From the NCBI RefSeq assembly GCF_949769225.1, contig NZ_CATKPB010000004.1: a stretch of DNA of 64,000 nt. One strand, 5' to 3'. The DNA comes from Peptoniphilus_A genitalis. GTDB taxonomy: Bacteria > Bacillota > Clostridia > Tissierellales > Peptoniphilaceae. Below the pieces are notes generated by a model. It saw only the letters and a list, made by a program, of their open reading frames with translations, was not told where the DNA came from and did not search any database. Numbering within the stretch: position 1 is the stretch's first letter; every line of letters begins with the position of its first letter. Below are positions 8,537-16,471 of the stretch, piece by piece. Made by a program: the position numbers and the translations under genes.

Positions 8537-9673
8537 TTAATGACTAAATAGAATTAAGAATACACCTGCTGCTACGGCTGAGCCAATAACTCCCGCAACG
8601 TTAGGTCCCATTGCGTGCATTAGTAAGAAGTTAGTAGGATTGTATTTTCTACCTTCAACTTGTGAAACACGCGCTGCCATTGGTACTGCTGATACACCAG
8701 CTGATCCAATTAGTGGATTAATTTTTCCACCTGTTGCTACATATAAAATTTTTCCAAATACAACACCGCCTGCTGTTGCAAAGCAAAATGCCATAAGTCC
8801 AAGAACTATAATTTTTAAAGTTGCTGGTTGTAGGAAAGTTGATCCGTCTGCTGTTGCTCCAACTGTAGTACCAAGCATGATAGTTACAATATTCATAAGA
8901 GCATTTTGTACAGTGTCGGAAAGTCTTGCAACTACTCCTGATTCCTTAAATAGGTTACCAAGCATTAGCATACCAAGAAGTGGTGCTACGTCTGGAAGAA
9001 GTAGTGATGTGAAAAGTACTACTACAACTGGGAAAATTACTTTTTCTAGTTTAGTTACTTTTCTTAGTGATGTCATTACTGTTTTTCTTTCTTTTTCAGT
9101 AGTAAGTGCCTTCATGATTGGCGGTTGAATCATAGGGATAAGCGCCATGTATGAATAAGCTGCTACTGCAATTGGTGCTAGTAGGTGTGGTGCTAGTTGT
9201 GATGTTGTAAAGATAGCTGTTGGGCCATCTGCTCCACCGATAATAGCAATTGATGCTGCTTCTGGTCCAGTAAATCCAAGTTTAACAGCTACTATAAAGG
9301 CAACATAAATACCGAATTGTGCTGCTGAACCTAGTAGTAGAGAAACTGGGTTAGCAATAAGTGGTCCAAAGTCAGTCATTGCTCCAACACCCATGAAGAT
9401 TAGACATGGGAATAAGTTAGACTTAACACCATTATACATAATTGCTAGAACACCAGAGCTTTGCCATGGGTCTGCTACTTCCATTAAGCCTGTCAATGGT
9501 AAGTTTCTTAAAAGCATACCAAAGGCAATTGGTAGAAGTAATAGTGGTTCGAATTCTTTTTTAATCGCTAGATAAATAAGAATGAAGGATACGATAAACA
9601 TTACCACATTTTGCCACTGTAATGCTGCAAATCCCGATTCACCAAGAATCCCCTGTAATGTTTCTAATAACAT
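8537..9673 (-). CDS. gcdB: glutaconyl-CoA decarboxylase, sodium-pump beta subunit (GcdB)
   Basis: GcdB is the membrane subunit that decarboxylates carboxybiotin and drives Na+ out of the cell. The 378 residues form about ten membrane spans, as in OadB/MmdB. The conserved blocks are GADFGPLIANP-like (TDFGPLIANPVSLLLG), with the ion-site Asp, then GGADGPTAIFTTS, and near the C-terminus GSAGVSAVPMAARVSQ and HAMGPNVAGVIGSAVAAG. A GGGAGGT site lies seven bases before the ATG. It follows gcdC by 15 bases. Oxaloacetate or methylmalonyl-CoA decarboxylase beta subunits look alike, but the neighbouring gcdA settles the role. Confidence 0.92.
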   Translation of the reverse strand: MLLETLQGILGESGFAALQWQNVVMFIVSFILIYLAIKKEFEPLLLLPIAFGMLLRNLPLTGLMEVADPWQSSGVLAIMYNGVKSNLFPCLIFMGVGAMTDFGPLIANPVSLLLGSAAQFGIYVAFIVAVKLGFTGPEAASIAIIGGADGPTAIFTTSQLAPHLLAPIAVAAYSYMALIPMIQPPIMKALTTEKERKTVMTSLRKVTKLEKVIFPVVVVLFTSLLLPDVAPLLGMLMLGNLFKESGVVARLSDTVQNALMNIVTIMLGTTVGATADGSTFLQPATLKIIVLGLMAFCFATAGGVVFGKILYVATGGKINPLIGSAGVSAVPMAARVSQVEGRKYNPTNFLLMHAMGPNVAGVIGSAVAAGVFLILFSH

Positions 9674-9688
9674 ATGCCGACCTCCCTA

Positions 9689-10108
9689 TTATTGTACACT
9701 TGCTAGTACTGCGTCAGTATCTACTGTTTCTCCAGCTTTAACATTAAGTGTTACTGTACCTGCACAAGGAGCTACGATTTCGTTTTCCATCTTCATAGCT
9801 TCAAGAATAAGGATTACATCTCCTGATGCTACTGTGTCTCCATTGTTAACATTAACTTTAAGAACAGTTCCTGGCATTGGTGCAACTACATCTCCTGCTC
9901 CGCCTGCTGCTGGTGCTGCTGCAGGAGCTGGTGCTGGTGCTGCAGGAGCTGCTGGTGCTGGTGCAGGTGCTGCTGCTTGAGGAGCTGGTGCTACTGGTGC
10001 TGCAGGTGCTGCTGTTAGTGATCCTGGTGTAAGTGATGCATATCCTCCACCAATTTTTTCAACTTCTACTTCAAAAACTTTTCCATCTACTTTAACTTGA
10101 TATTTCAT
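9689..10108 (-). CDS. gcdC: glutaconyl-CoA decarboxylase, biotin carrier subunit (GcdC)
   Basis: GcdC carries the biotin that shuttles CO2 from GcdA to GcdB. The 139 residues split into an N-terminal docking part (1-32), an Ala/Pro-rich flexible linker (33-70) and a biotinyl domain (73-139). The biotin attachment site is EAMKMENE, with Lys106 as acceptor. The linker is built from repeated AP units, encoded by a repetitive GCT/GCA/CCA stretch that may vary in length between strains. It is translated 15 bases ahead of gcdB, consistent with a stoichiometric complex. Confidence 0.95.
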   Translation of the reverse strand: MKYQVKVDGKVFEVEVEKIGGGYASLTPGSLTAAPAAPVAPAPQAAAPAPAPAAPAAPAPAPAAAPAAGGAGDVVAPMPGTVLKVNVNNGDTVASGDVILILEAMKMENEIVAPCAGTVTLNVKAGETVDTDAVLASVQ

Positions 10109-10150
10109 TAATTTCTCCTTTTCATAAATAATAGAATAATTTAAAATAAT

Positions 10151-10465
10151 TTATTTCTTTTCGTTTATAGATACGATTCTAAAACTTTCAACTCTCGATC
10201 TTTCTTCCATGCTGATAGCTCCAACTATAGCTGCTAAAAGTGCAGGGTCCATTGAATTATCAACTGGTTTTGCTGCTTTTGGTGAAGCTTTTTGAGCTCC
10301 TTGATTTGCTTTCGCTGAGTCTTCCTTACCTTGAATACCTCCAACTATTTTAGTAATAACAACAATTGCTATTAGTAGAGAAATAAGGGCCAAGAAAACA
10401 ACAGATAAACCTGTCAACGCTACGCCAAAGGCTTGCCCAAGGGTAAGACTAACATCTCCTAACAT
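10151..10465 (-). CDS. gcdD: glutaconyl-CoA decarboxylase, small membrane subunit (GcdD)
   Basis: This is the small OadG/MmdD-type subunit that anchors and stabilises the pump. It has one N-terminal membrane span (about residues 10-40: FGVALTGLSVVFLALISLLI), then a Lys/Ala/Gln-rich hydrophilic stretch, and a C-terminal segment with DPALLAAIVGAI, typical of delta subunits. I start at the ATG at 10465, because GGGGAGG lies seven bases upstream of it but overlaps the spacing of the GTG at 10471. It is the first gene of the transcript, with a clear promoter at 10522-10550. Confidence 0.85.
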   Translation of the reverse strand: MLGDVSLTLGQAFGVALTGLSVVFLALISLLIAIVVITKIVGGIQGKEDSAKANQGAQKASPKAAKPVDNSMDPALLAAIVGAISMEERSRVESFRIVSINEKK

Positions 10466-10521
10466 TATCACACCTCCCCAAGTGGTTTCATATTACGGAA
10501 TCCATTCCAGCTTTTAGGAAT

Positions 10522-10550
10522 ATTATAACAAAGACCTATAATTAATTCAA
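10522..10550 (-). promoter_or_regulatory. sigma-A-type promoter of gcdD-gcdC-gcdB-gctA-gctB-gcdA
   Basis: On the minus strand: TTGAAT (10550-10545), 17 bases, TATAAT (10527-10522). The -10 box is perfect. The leader to gcdD is about 50 bases with no evident switch. Confidence 0.8.
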
Positions 10551-11160
10551 TTAAAAAACCTATGTATCATCGATTAATCAAAATCTTTTGCAAGTTAATT
10601 ATACATGAAAAAGGGACTAAAATAAAGGAAAGCCTTTTTAGAAAATATCATGAGATAAACAATTTTTAAATATTTTTAATTATTAATTACATTTGTTAAA
10701 AAAAGTTTTAATTATGAATTATTTTTTATAAAAAATTTATTTTATAGGCAAAATCTTTGACTAAATGAAAAATCAAATATTTTATCCTTTCCTTTTTATA
10801 AAAATTTTAAGTAATCCTATCTTTTTGTAATATTTTTTTATATTCTTTCTTAATAGATATATTTATAAGCAAAGATTTTATTTTTATTAAAATTAATCTC
10901 CTCTCTCCTCCTCCTTCTAAAAAAATTCGATTAAATAAAACAAACTTTTCATAAAAACTTTTTCACAATTTTTTTATTGAGTTTCAGTGAACTTATAAAA
11001 ACTTACAAACTCCTATGACTTTATTGCATCGTAAAAATTTACAAAGTCATAAGTAAATACGACTTCATGAAAATCCACCAACTTATAAGTAAATATGAAT
11101 TTGTAAAAATTTGAAGGCTTATATATAATCACTAGTCCCTATAAATTAAAAGTAATAAGT
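10551..11160. repeat. gene-free AT-rich stretch; degenerate ~37-bp tandem repeats at about 10980-11150
   Basis: No ORF or RNA family is recognised. In the right part a unit near 37 bases recurs with drift: CTTATAAGTAAATA, then roughly 20 bases including AAAAAT, then CTTATAAGTAAATA again, with AAGTCATAAGTAAATA as another copy. The same vocabulary (AAGTC, GACTT, CATAAG) appears at 20478-20685 and 48770-48970. Confidence 0.5.
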
Positions 11161-11162
11161 CC

Positions 11163-11303
11163 TTATAAGGCCAATAAAAAAAGAGAAATCACAAAGGATT
11201 TCTCATAAAAATTTTTCTTAATTGCAAGTCTCTTGCAGATGGCTGCTGCGAAGGCATCCATGGAAAGGCCCACTCCAACTAAGAATACCCATATTAAATT
11301 CAT
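11163..11303 (-). pseudogene. mntP: truncated mntP (manganese efflux pump) remnant
   Basis: A 46-codon frame, ATG at 11303 to TAA at 11163, encodes a recognisable MntP N-terminus. The key run is GLSMDAFAAAICK, the signature of membrane helix 1 of MntP/DUF204. It is followed by RLAIKKNFYEKSFVISLF, where full proteins continue through five more helices (about 180 residues in all). The frame stops just after this point. The point of truncation coincides with a perfect terminator hairpin (11181-11202). Either the rest was deleted, or this is a remnant now serving as part of a terminator. I see no riboswitch upstream. Confidence 0.65.
11174..11202 (-). terminator. terminator inside the mntP remnant
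   Basis: On the minus strand GAGAAATC-CTTTGT-GATTTCTC is a perfect 8-bp stem followed by seven T. It overlaps the last codons of the mntP remnant. Confidence 0.75.
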
Positions 11304-11329
11304 CTTCACTCACCAATCATTCACTCTTA

Positions 11330-11365
11330 ATAAAAAAAGATAGATGTTTTGAAACACCTATCTTT
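11330..11365 (-). terminator. terminator after the glutaredoxin gene
   Basis: AGATAGGTGTTT pairs with AAACATCTATCT on the minus strand (about 12 bp with one wobble) and is followed by seven T. It ends the transcript before the mntP remnant. Confidence 0.8.
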
Positions 11366-11381
11366 ATCTTATTTTAAAATT

Positions 11382-11609
11382 TTATTTTAGCAATTCATCT
11401 AGTCTTGCTTTGTCGAAACCAACGATTTGTTCATCGTCAACACAAATTACAGGAACTCCTGTGTAACCCATTGCCATTAATTCTTGTCTTGCTTCTTTGT
11501 CAGTTTGCACATTCTTTTCTTCAAAGGCAACTTCCCTGTCTTTAAGATAGTCTTTTGCCATTGTGCAATAAGGGCAAGTGTTACTTGTATATACTGTTAC
11601 TTTACTCAT
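11382..11609 (-). CDS. glutaredoxin-like / NrdH-type thiol redoxin
   Basis: This small cytoplasmic thioredoxin-fold protein reduces disulfides. The active site is CPYC in YTSNTCPYCTMAKDYL. The cis-Pro loop is TGVPVICVDDEQIVGFD, as in NrdH and glutaredoxin-like YruB proteins. I take the second ATG (11609, 75 residues), because AGGAGG then sits 7 bases upstream; it would be only one base from the first ATG. It has its own terminator. The electron donor is not evident from the neighbours. Confidence 0.85.
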   Translation of the reverse strand: MSKVTVYTSNTCPYCTMAKDYLKDREVAFEEKNVQTDKEARQELMAMGYTGVPVICVDDEQIVGFDKARLDELLK

Positions 11610-11741
11610 ATTCATTCCTCCTCGTTACTTTTTCATTATACTCCAAGGTCCTTTATAAAATCAAACCTTTTGAGCTTTCTTCTATATGAATAAAAATTTC
11701 TTCTATTAAATATGCATAAACATACAAATTTTTATTTAAAT

Positions 11742-12092
11742 CTATAACTTATGCTCAGCGTGTTCAAGTCCATCCTTAAAAATGCAAAGTACGTGATCAT
11801 CATCAAGTGAATAGTAGGCTCTTCTACCACGTCTTTTTACCTTAATTAGATTTTGAGTCCTAAGTAGGGCAAGTTGATGAGATATTGAGGACTGACTCAT
11901 GCCAAGTAGTTCTGAAATATCAGACACGCATAGGGGACCATTCATCAAGGCGTAAATTATTTTTATCCTTGTTGGGTCCGATAGGGTCTTAAATATTTGG
12001 GATAAGTTGTTTATTAAATTTTCTTTCCTATTAAAGTTGGATATATCCTCCTGAACTTTTTCAGGTATATCGTCGATTAAGTTTGTTTTCAT
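11742..12092 (-). CDS. ArsR/SmtB-family metal-sensing repressor, CzrA-like alpha-5 site
   Basis: This 116-residue winged-helix repressor has the recognition helix around DISELLGMSQSSISHQLALL and the wing around RRGRRAYYSL. The C-terminal helix carries Asp98-x-His100 and His111-x-x-His114, the D-x-H-x10-H-x2-H pattern of the alpha-5 site in CzrA/SmtB sensors of Zn(II)/Co(II). No Cys-based ArsR site (CVC) is present; the lone Cys55 is not in that context. The start at 12092 follows AAGGAAA and avoids a long overlap with rsmA. By family it should repress a metal exporter, yet no intact one is near; the truncated mntP lies 440 bases downstream. Confidence 0.85.
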   Translation of the reverse strand: MKTNLIDDIPEKVQEDISNFNRKENLINNLSQIFKTLSDPTRIKIIYALMNGPLCVSDISELLGMSQSSISHQLALLRTQNLIKVKRRGRRAYYSLDDDHVLCIFKDGLEHAEHKL

Positions 12093-12099
12093 AATTTCC

Positions 12100-12951
12100 T
12101 TACCCCACACTTTTAAAGTTTACACTTAAAATGATGAACTCTTCAAGGCTGAGGGTCTCTGCCCTTCTTCCTCCATCAATTCCACTAAGTTCAAGAGCTC
12201 TTTTGATATCGTCCTTGCTATAGGAAAGTCCTGAGTTGGAAAAAGAATTTAGCAAGGTCTTTCTCCTTGTTGTAAAGGCTGCCCTCACTATTTTAAATAA
12301 GAAGTCTGTGTCAAGGTCTTCTCTTTCCTTCATTTTTAAGTTTACAACTGCTGAATCTACATTAGGCTTTGGCATAAATACTGAGCTAGGAACTTGGAAC
12401 TTGTACTTGCAGTCTGTGTAATAATTTATAAAGACTGAAAGGGATCCATAGTCCTTATTGCCTGGTTGAGCAGCTAGTCTCTTTGCCACTTCCTTTTGTA
12501 CCATTACTGTTATAGAAATTAAATTTACCTTGGATAAAAGCAACTTTTCTATAATTGGCGTTGTTACATAGTAGGGTAGGTTTGCAACAACCTTGAAGCC
12601 CTCGTCGCCAAACTCTTCTTCAGCGATTTTTTCAAGGTCAAGTTCAAGGAAGTCACCGTAGATAACTTTTACATTTTTTATGTCCAAAGTTTCCTTGTGA
12701 AGTTCTCTTAGCTTTTCATCTATCTCAACAGCCACTACCTTCTTTGCCCTTAGTGCCAACTCCTCTGTCATGGTACCAACACCTGGACCAATCTCTAGTA
12801 TGTTGTCATCTTCACTTATTTCTGCTGCATCAGCAATTTTTCTAACAATATTTCCATCTATTAAAAAGTTTTGTCCCAGAGACTTTGTAAATCTAAAGCC
12901 ATACTTGGAAAGAATTTCTGAAAGTTTGCTGGGTTTATATAATCTATCTAT
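12100..12951 (-). CDS. rsmA: 16S rRNA dimethyladenosine transferase RsmA (KsgA), apparent AUA start
   Basis: RsmA dimethylates two adjacent adenines near the 3' end of 16S rRNA. The first ATG in frame (12771) would remove the family N-terminus. Reading upstream gives the expected FRFTKSLGQNFLIDGN and the SAM motif ILEIGPGVGTMT. The frame is closed by a TGA at 12960-12958, and between that stop and the motif there is no ATG, GTG or TTG. The codon at the homologous start position is AUA (12951-12949), read as (M)DRLYKPSKLSEIL. AAGGAAG lies nine bases upstream. The length is then 283 residues, normal for the family. It overlaps the rnmV end, so translation is probably coupled. NLPY (catalytic) is at NLPYYVTTP. 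Confidence 0.85.
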   Translation of the reverse strand: MDRLYKPSKLSEILSKYGFRFTKSLGQNFLIDGNIVRKIADAAEISEDDNILEIGPGVGTMTEELALRAKKVVAVEIDEKLRELHKETLDIKNVKVIYGDFLELDLEKIAEEEFGDEGFKVVANLPYYVTTPIIEKLLLSKVNLISITVMVQKEVAKRLAAQPGNKDYGSLSVFINYYTDCKYKFQVPSSVFMPKPNVDSAVVNLKMKEREDLDTDFLFKIVRAAFTTRRKTLLNSFSNSGLSYSKDDIKRALELSGIDGGRRAETLSLEEFIILSVNFKSVG

Positions 12952-13495
12952 GGGAGTTCACTTCCTTCATAGCCCCTTCAAATTCTTCCCTTGTTATTCC
13001 AAAGGAATTTAATTTGCTTAGGGTCTTTTTTCCATTTCCATATCCTATCTTTAGGATTTCAGAAAGCATCTCACGTCTTCTGCTTGCATCATCAGAGTTT
13101 ACTAGGTCATTTTTTATTAGGTCAGCCATGGTAAATTCTGTAGACTTTTCTGTCTTTGTTGCCCTAGCAGCCTTTAAGGCCTTTAGGATTTCTTCTGGCG
13201 AAGCATTCTCTACTCCAATGTCTCCATGTTTTGTGGAGACTCTTTGAGAAAGGTAGGCATGCTTGGCAGTGGGAATTTCATCTGCAATTCTCTTTCTTAT
13301 TTGTGATCCAACATAGTCAGAGTCTGTAAAAATTATTATTCCCTTCTTCTTGTCCATTTCCTTTAAGAGATTTATTAATTTCCTTCCGAAAGCAAAGCCG
13401 TGAGTGGTTATAATTTCTGCATCAACTGCCTTTTTAATGGCAATCTCATCATCACGACCCTCTGCGACAATTACTTCTTTAATTGTCATCTTCAT
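12944..13495 (-). CDS. rnmV: ribonuclease M5
   Basis: RNase M5 makes the final cuts in 5S rRNA precursors. The 183 residues begin with a Toprim domain: VIVAEGRDDEIAIKKAVDA carries the catalytic Glu, and IIIFTDSDYVGSQIRKRI the DxD. The C-terminal region has the family features RRREMLSEILKIGYGNGKK. It overlaps tatD at its start (ATGA) and rsmA at its end. The order metG-tatD-rnmV-rsmA is conserved in many Firmicutes, which supports the assignment. Confidence 0.92.
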   Translation of the reverse strand: MKMTIKEVIVAEGRDDEIAIKKAVDAEIITTHGFAFGRKLINLLKEMDKKKGIIIFTDSDYVGSQIRKRIADEIPTAKHAYLSQRVSTKHGDIGVENASPEEILKALKAARATKTEKSTEFTMADLIKNDLVNSDDASRRREMLSEILKIGYGNGKKTLSKLNSFGITREEFEGAMKEVNSHR

Positions 13496-14256
13496 ATTCC
13501 AAAAAACCTCTTTGTATTTTCTGCCGTTATCTTTTCCACTTCTTCTGGATCAATTTGCCTTAGGTCTGCAATGTATTGGCAGACAAACTTCACAAGCTTG
13601 GGCTCATTTCTCTTTCCCCTATAAGGGACAGGTGTCATATAAGGACAGTCCGTCTCAAGTAGGAGCCTATCAAGGGGCACCTTCTTTGCAACTTCCTTTG
13701 GAGTCTTGGCATTTTTAAAGGTAACTGCACCGCCAAGGGCAAGGTAGTCGCCCATCTTCACATACTCTTCCATCATCTCAACCGATTGAGAGAAGCAGTG
13801 GATCAAGGCTGTGAATTCATATTTTTCGTGGGCCTCTTTTAAGATGTCAAAGGTATCCTTCACTGCATCACGAGAGTGGATGACAATATTTTTTCCAAGT
13901 CTTGCTGCAAGTTCAATTTGCCTTTTAAAGACTTCCTTTTGGACATCTCTTGGAGAGTTGTCGTAGTAATAGTCTAGGCCAATTTCTCCAATTGCCATGA
14001 CTTTTTCATTTTTTGAAAGTTCAATTAATCTTTCTTCCACCTGGTCATCATAGGTCTTTGCCTCATGAGGGTGGACTCCAATGGCTGCATAAATATTTTC
14101 GTATTTATTTGCAAGCTCCACTGACCTCTCAGATGATGGGAGGTCAGAAGAGTTATTTATTACAAGTTCTATTCCATTATCACCTAGGCTCTTTATTAGG
14201 CTATCTCTGTCTTCATCGAAGGCAGGATCATCTAGGTGGACATGTGAATCTATCAT
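13492..14256 (-). CDS. tatD: TatD-family metal-dependent DNase
   Basis: A TIM-barrel amidohydrolase-like nuclease of 254 residues. Metal ligands are visible at the start (DSHVHLDDPAFDED), in GEIGLDYYYD, in IVIHSRDA, in ALIHCFSQS and in LLLETDCPYMTPVPYRGKRN, the full TatD set. Proteins of this family are 3'-5' DNases or tRNA-quality enzymes. It lies 8 bases after metG and overlaps rnmV, part of the conserved metG-tatD-rnmV-rsmA run. Confidence 0.93.
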   Translation of the reverse strand: MIDSHVHLDDPAFDEDRDSLIKSLGDNGIELVINNSSDLPSSERSVELANKYENIYAAIGVHPHEAKTYDDQVEERLIELSKNEKVMAIGEIGLDYYYDNSPRDVQKEVFKRQIELAARLGKNIVIHSRDAVKDTFDILKEAHEKYEFTALIHCFSQSVEMMEEYVKMGDYLALGGAVTFKNAKTPKEVAKKVPLDRLLLETDCPYMTPVPYRGKRNEPKLVKFVCQYIADLRQIDPEEVEKITAENTKRFFGI

Positions 14257-14264
14257 CTTTTCTC

Positions 14265-16220
14265 CTAACTAATTTTTGCTCCTGATTTAAGGTCTGCTAA
14301 AGTTGATGCAAGGCTTAGGTTCTTTTCATCGTCTTCTGCTGCAAGAATCATTCCCTTGGATTCAACTCCTCTTAACTTAATTGGCTTTAAGTTCACAATC
14401 ATTAGGACCTTCTTGCCAATTAAATCTTCTTTCTTGTAGTGGTCTTTGATGCCAGATACAACTTGTCTTTCCATGTCGCCAACTTTTAATTTTAATACAA
14501 AAAGTTTGTCAGCCTTTGGATGATCTTCTACATCAAGGACTTCAGCTACCCTTATATCAAGTTTGTCAAAATCATCTATAGTAACTTCTTCTTTTATATC
14601 TTCTTTTTCTTCCTTTTTTTCCTTCATAATTCTTGACTCTAATAGGGCTGTGTTTTCTTCATTAAATCTTTCGATTTCAGCTTCAATGTCAAGTCTTGGG
14701 AAGATAACTTCTCCCTTTCTAACCTTAGTGTCGTCAGGAAGTAGGCCAAAGACTCTTGAGTCTTCCCAAGAAACTTTTTCATCAAGACCAAGTTGTTCCC
14801 TAATCTTTAGAGAAGTTTCCTTAATAAATGGATAAATCAAAACAGAAACAATTCTCAAACTTTCTGCCAAGTTATATAAAACAGTGTTTAGTCTGCCCTT
14901 CTTGTCTTCGTCCTTTGCAAGCTTCCAAGGTTCAGTTTCGTCAACATACTTGTTAGTCCTTCTAATTAGCTTCCAAATTGCTTCTAGGGCAACGGAAAAT
15001 TCATAGTGTTCCATTGCTTTTTCAACATTATCTACAACAGACACTGCAAGATTTTCTAAATCATCATCAACTTCTTCTCTTACGCCCATGTCTTTGATGA
15101 TGCCGTCGTTGTACTTGCCAATCATAGAAACAGTTCTTGAAAGTAGGTTACCAAGGTCGTTTGCCAAGTCAGAGTTAAGTCTTTGCATGAATTTTTCTAT
15201 GTTAAAGGATCCGTCAGAACCAAAGGAGAATTCACGAAGTAGGAAGTACTTAAGAGCATCAACTCCGTAAAGCTTGATAATTGGTTCAGGATAAATAACA
15301 TTTCCCTTAGACTTACTCATCTTGTCGTTGTCAAATAAAATCCAACCATGACCAAATACCTTGTCAGGTAGAGGTAGGTCAAGGGCCATTAAGATTGCCG
15401 GCCAAATAATAACGTGGAATCTAATGATTTCCTTTCCAACGAAGTGGACACCTGCTGGCCAATAGTCATTAAATTTTTCTTTATCAGTTCCATAACCAAT
15501 TGCAGTTAAGTAGCAAGTTAGGGCATCAATCCAAACGTAGACAACGTGTTTTGGATCAAAGGGAACCTTAACTCCCCAGTCAAAAGTTGATCTTGAAACA
15601 GAAAGGTCTTCAAGTCCGCTTTCTCCTTCAAAGAAGTTTTTAACCATTTCATTTTTTCTAAAGGCTGGCTCAATAAACTCAGGGTGGTCTTCATAATATT
15701 TTAAAAGTCTGTCCTTGTATTTAGAAAGTCTAAAGAAATAGGACTCTTCATTAGTAAGTTCAGTTGATCTGCCACAGTCAGGACAAGTGTGATCTTCGCC
15801 TAGCTGAGCTTCAGTCCAGAAAGACTCACAAGGCTTACAGTAGTAGCCCTTGTATTCACCCTTGTAGATGTCGCCCTTGTCATAAAGTTTTTGGAAGATT
15901 TCTTGAACGTCCTTTTCGTGATCTTCATCAGTTGACCTAACAAAGTAATCGTAATCAATATCCATGATTTCCCAAAGCTTCTTTATGTTCTTAACAATTC
16001 CATCAACATAAGCCTTTGGCTCCATGCCAAATTCCTTAGCCTTATCTTCTATCTTTTGGCCGTGTTCATCAGTACCAGTAGTGAAGAAAACATCATAGCC
16101 TTGCATTGTCTTAAATCTCTTAACGCAATCAACTGCCACAGTACAATAAGTGTGACCAATGTGAAGATTATCACTTGGATAGTAAATTGGCGTTGTAACA
16201 TAAAATTTTTTATTACTCAT
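14265..16220 (-). CDS. metG: methionyl-tRNA synthetase
   Basis: This enzyme charges tRNA-Met. It has 651 residues from the ATG at 16220, which has GGAGG four bases upstream; a longer frame to 16277 adds 19 residues unlike the family. The class I HIGH signature is HIGH in YPSDNLHIGHTY and the KMSKS loop is DKMSKSKGNV. The zinc knuckle CxxC pair (CKPC and CPDC) lies near residues 125-145. The C-terminal 110 residues are the EMAP/Trbp111-like tRNA-binding domain (DKLDIRVAEVLDVEDHPKADKL). No T-box precedes it; a plain promoter is at 16310-16338. Confidence 0.96.
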   Translation of the reverse strand: MSNKKFYVTTPIYYPSDNLHIGHTYCTVAVDCVKRFKTMQGYDVFFTTGTDEHGQKIEDKAKEFGMEPKAYVDGIVKNIKKLWEIMDIDYDYFVRSTDEDHEKDVQEIFQKLYDKGDIYKGEYKGYYCKPCESFWTEAQLGEDHTCPDCGRSTELTNEESYFFRLSKYKDRLLKYYEDHPEFIEPAFRKNEMVKNFFEGESGLEDLSVSRSTFDWGVKVPFDPKHVVYVWIDALTCYLTAIGYGTDKEKFNDYWPAGVHFVGKEIIRFHVIIWPAILMALDLPLPDKVFGHGWILFDNDKMSKSKGNVIYPEPIIKLYGVDALKYFLLREFSFGSDGSFNIEKFMQRLNSDLANDLGNLLSRTVSMIGKYNDGIIKDMGVREEVDDDLENLAVSVVDNVEKAMEHYEFSVALEAIWKLIRRTNKYVDETEPWKLAKDEDKKGRLNTVLYNLAESLRIVSVLIYPFIKETSLKIREQLGLDEKVSWEDSRVFGLLPDDTKVRKGEVIFPRLDIEAEIERFNEENTALLESRIMKEKKEEKEDIKEEVTIDDFDKLDIRVAEVLDVEDHPKADKLFVLKLKVGDMERQVVSGIKDHYKKEDLIGKKVLMIVNLKPIKLRGVESKGMILAAEDDEKNLSLASTLADLKSGAKIS

Positions 16221-16309
16221 AAAACCTCCATAAAAAAACCCAATCCACTGGGATAAGGCCTTGGCATAATCTGTCAATATTCCGATAAATTTCTACATAT
16301 ATTAGAATA

Positions 16310-16338
16310 ATTATAACTGAATAACTTCATAAAATCAA
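16310..16338 (-). promoter_or_regulatory. promoter of metG-tatD-rnmV-rsmA
   Basis: Minus strand TTGATT (16338-16333), 17 bases, TATAAT (16315-16310). It lies about 90 bases ahead of the metG start. Confidence 0.7.
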
Positions 16339-16471
16339 TTTCACCGTCTAATTTATCAACTTCCACTTAGCTATAAAAAATAATTTTTTTCTGCCAAATT
16401 TTTTATCTTGATGTATAATAGATACTTGTTTCATGAATTTTTTATAAATAAATTTTTATCAGGGGGTTATT

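Noticed and set aside
9582..9980. Plus-strand ORF rich in Ala and Gly opposite gcdC
   Set aside because: It is the antisense of the Ala/Pro linker codons of gcdC; the minus-strand protein has a clear biotinyl domain.
10151..10471. Oxaloacetate or methylmalonyl-CoA decarboxylase as identity of the three small pump genes
   Set aside because: The same transcript contains gctAB and a GcdA-type carboxyltransferase, so the glutaconyl-CoA pump is the consistent reading.
16221..16277. Longer metG starting at 16277
   Set aside because: The extra 19 residues do not resemble the family, and the ATG at 16220 has GGAGG at good spacing.
16221..16471. T-box or SAM switch upstream of metG
   Set aside because: No T-box motif or aptamer core is present; only a promoter and a weak hairpin are seen.
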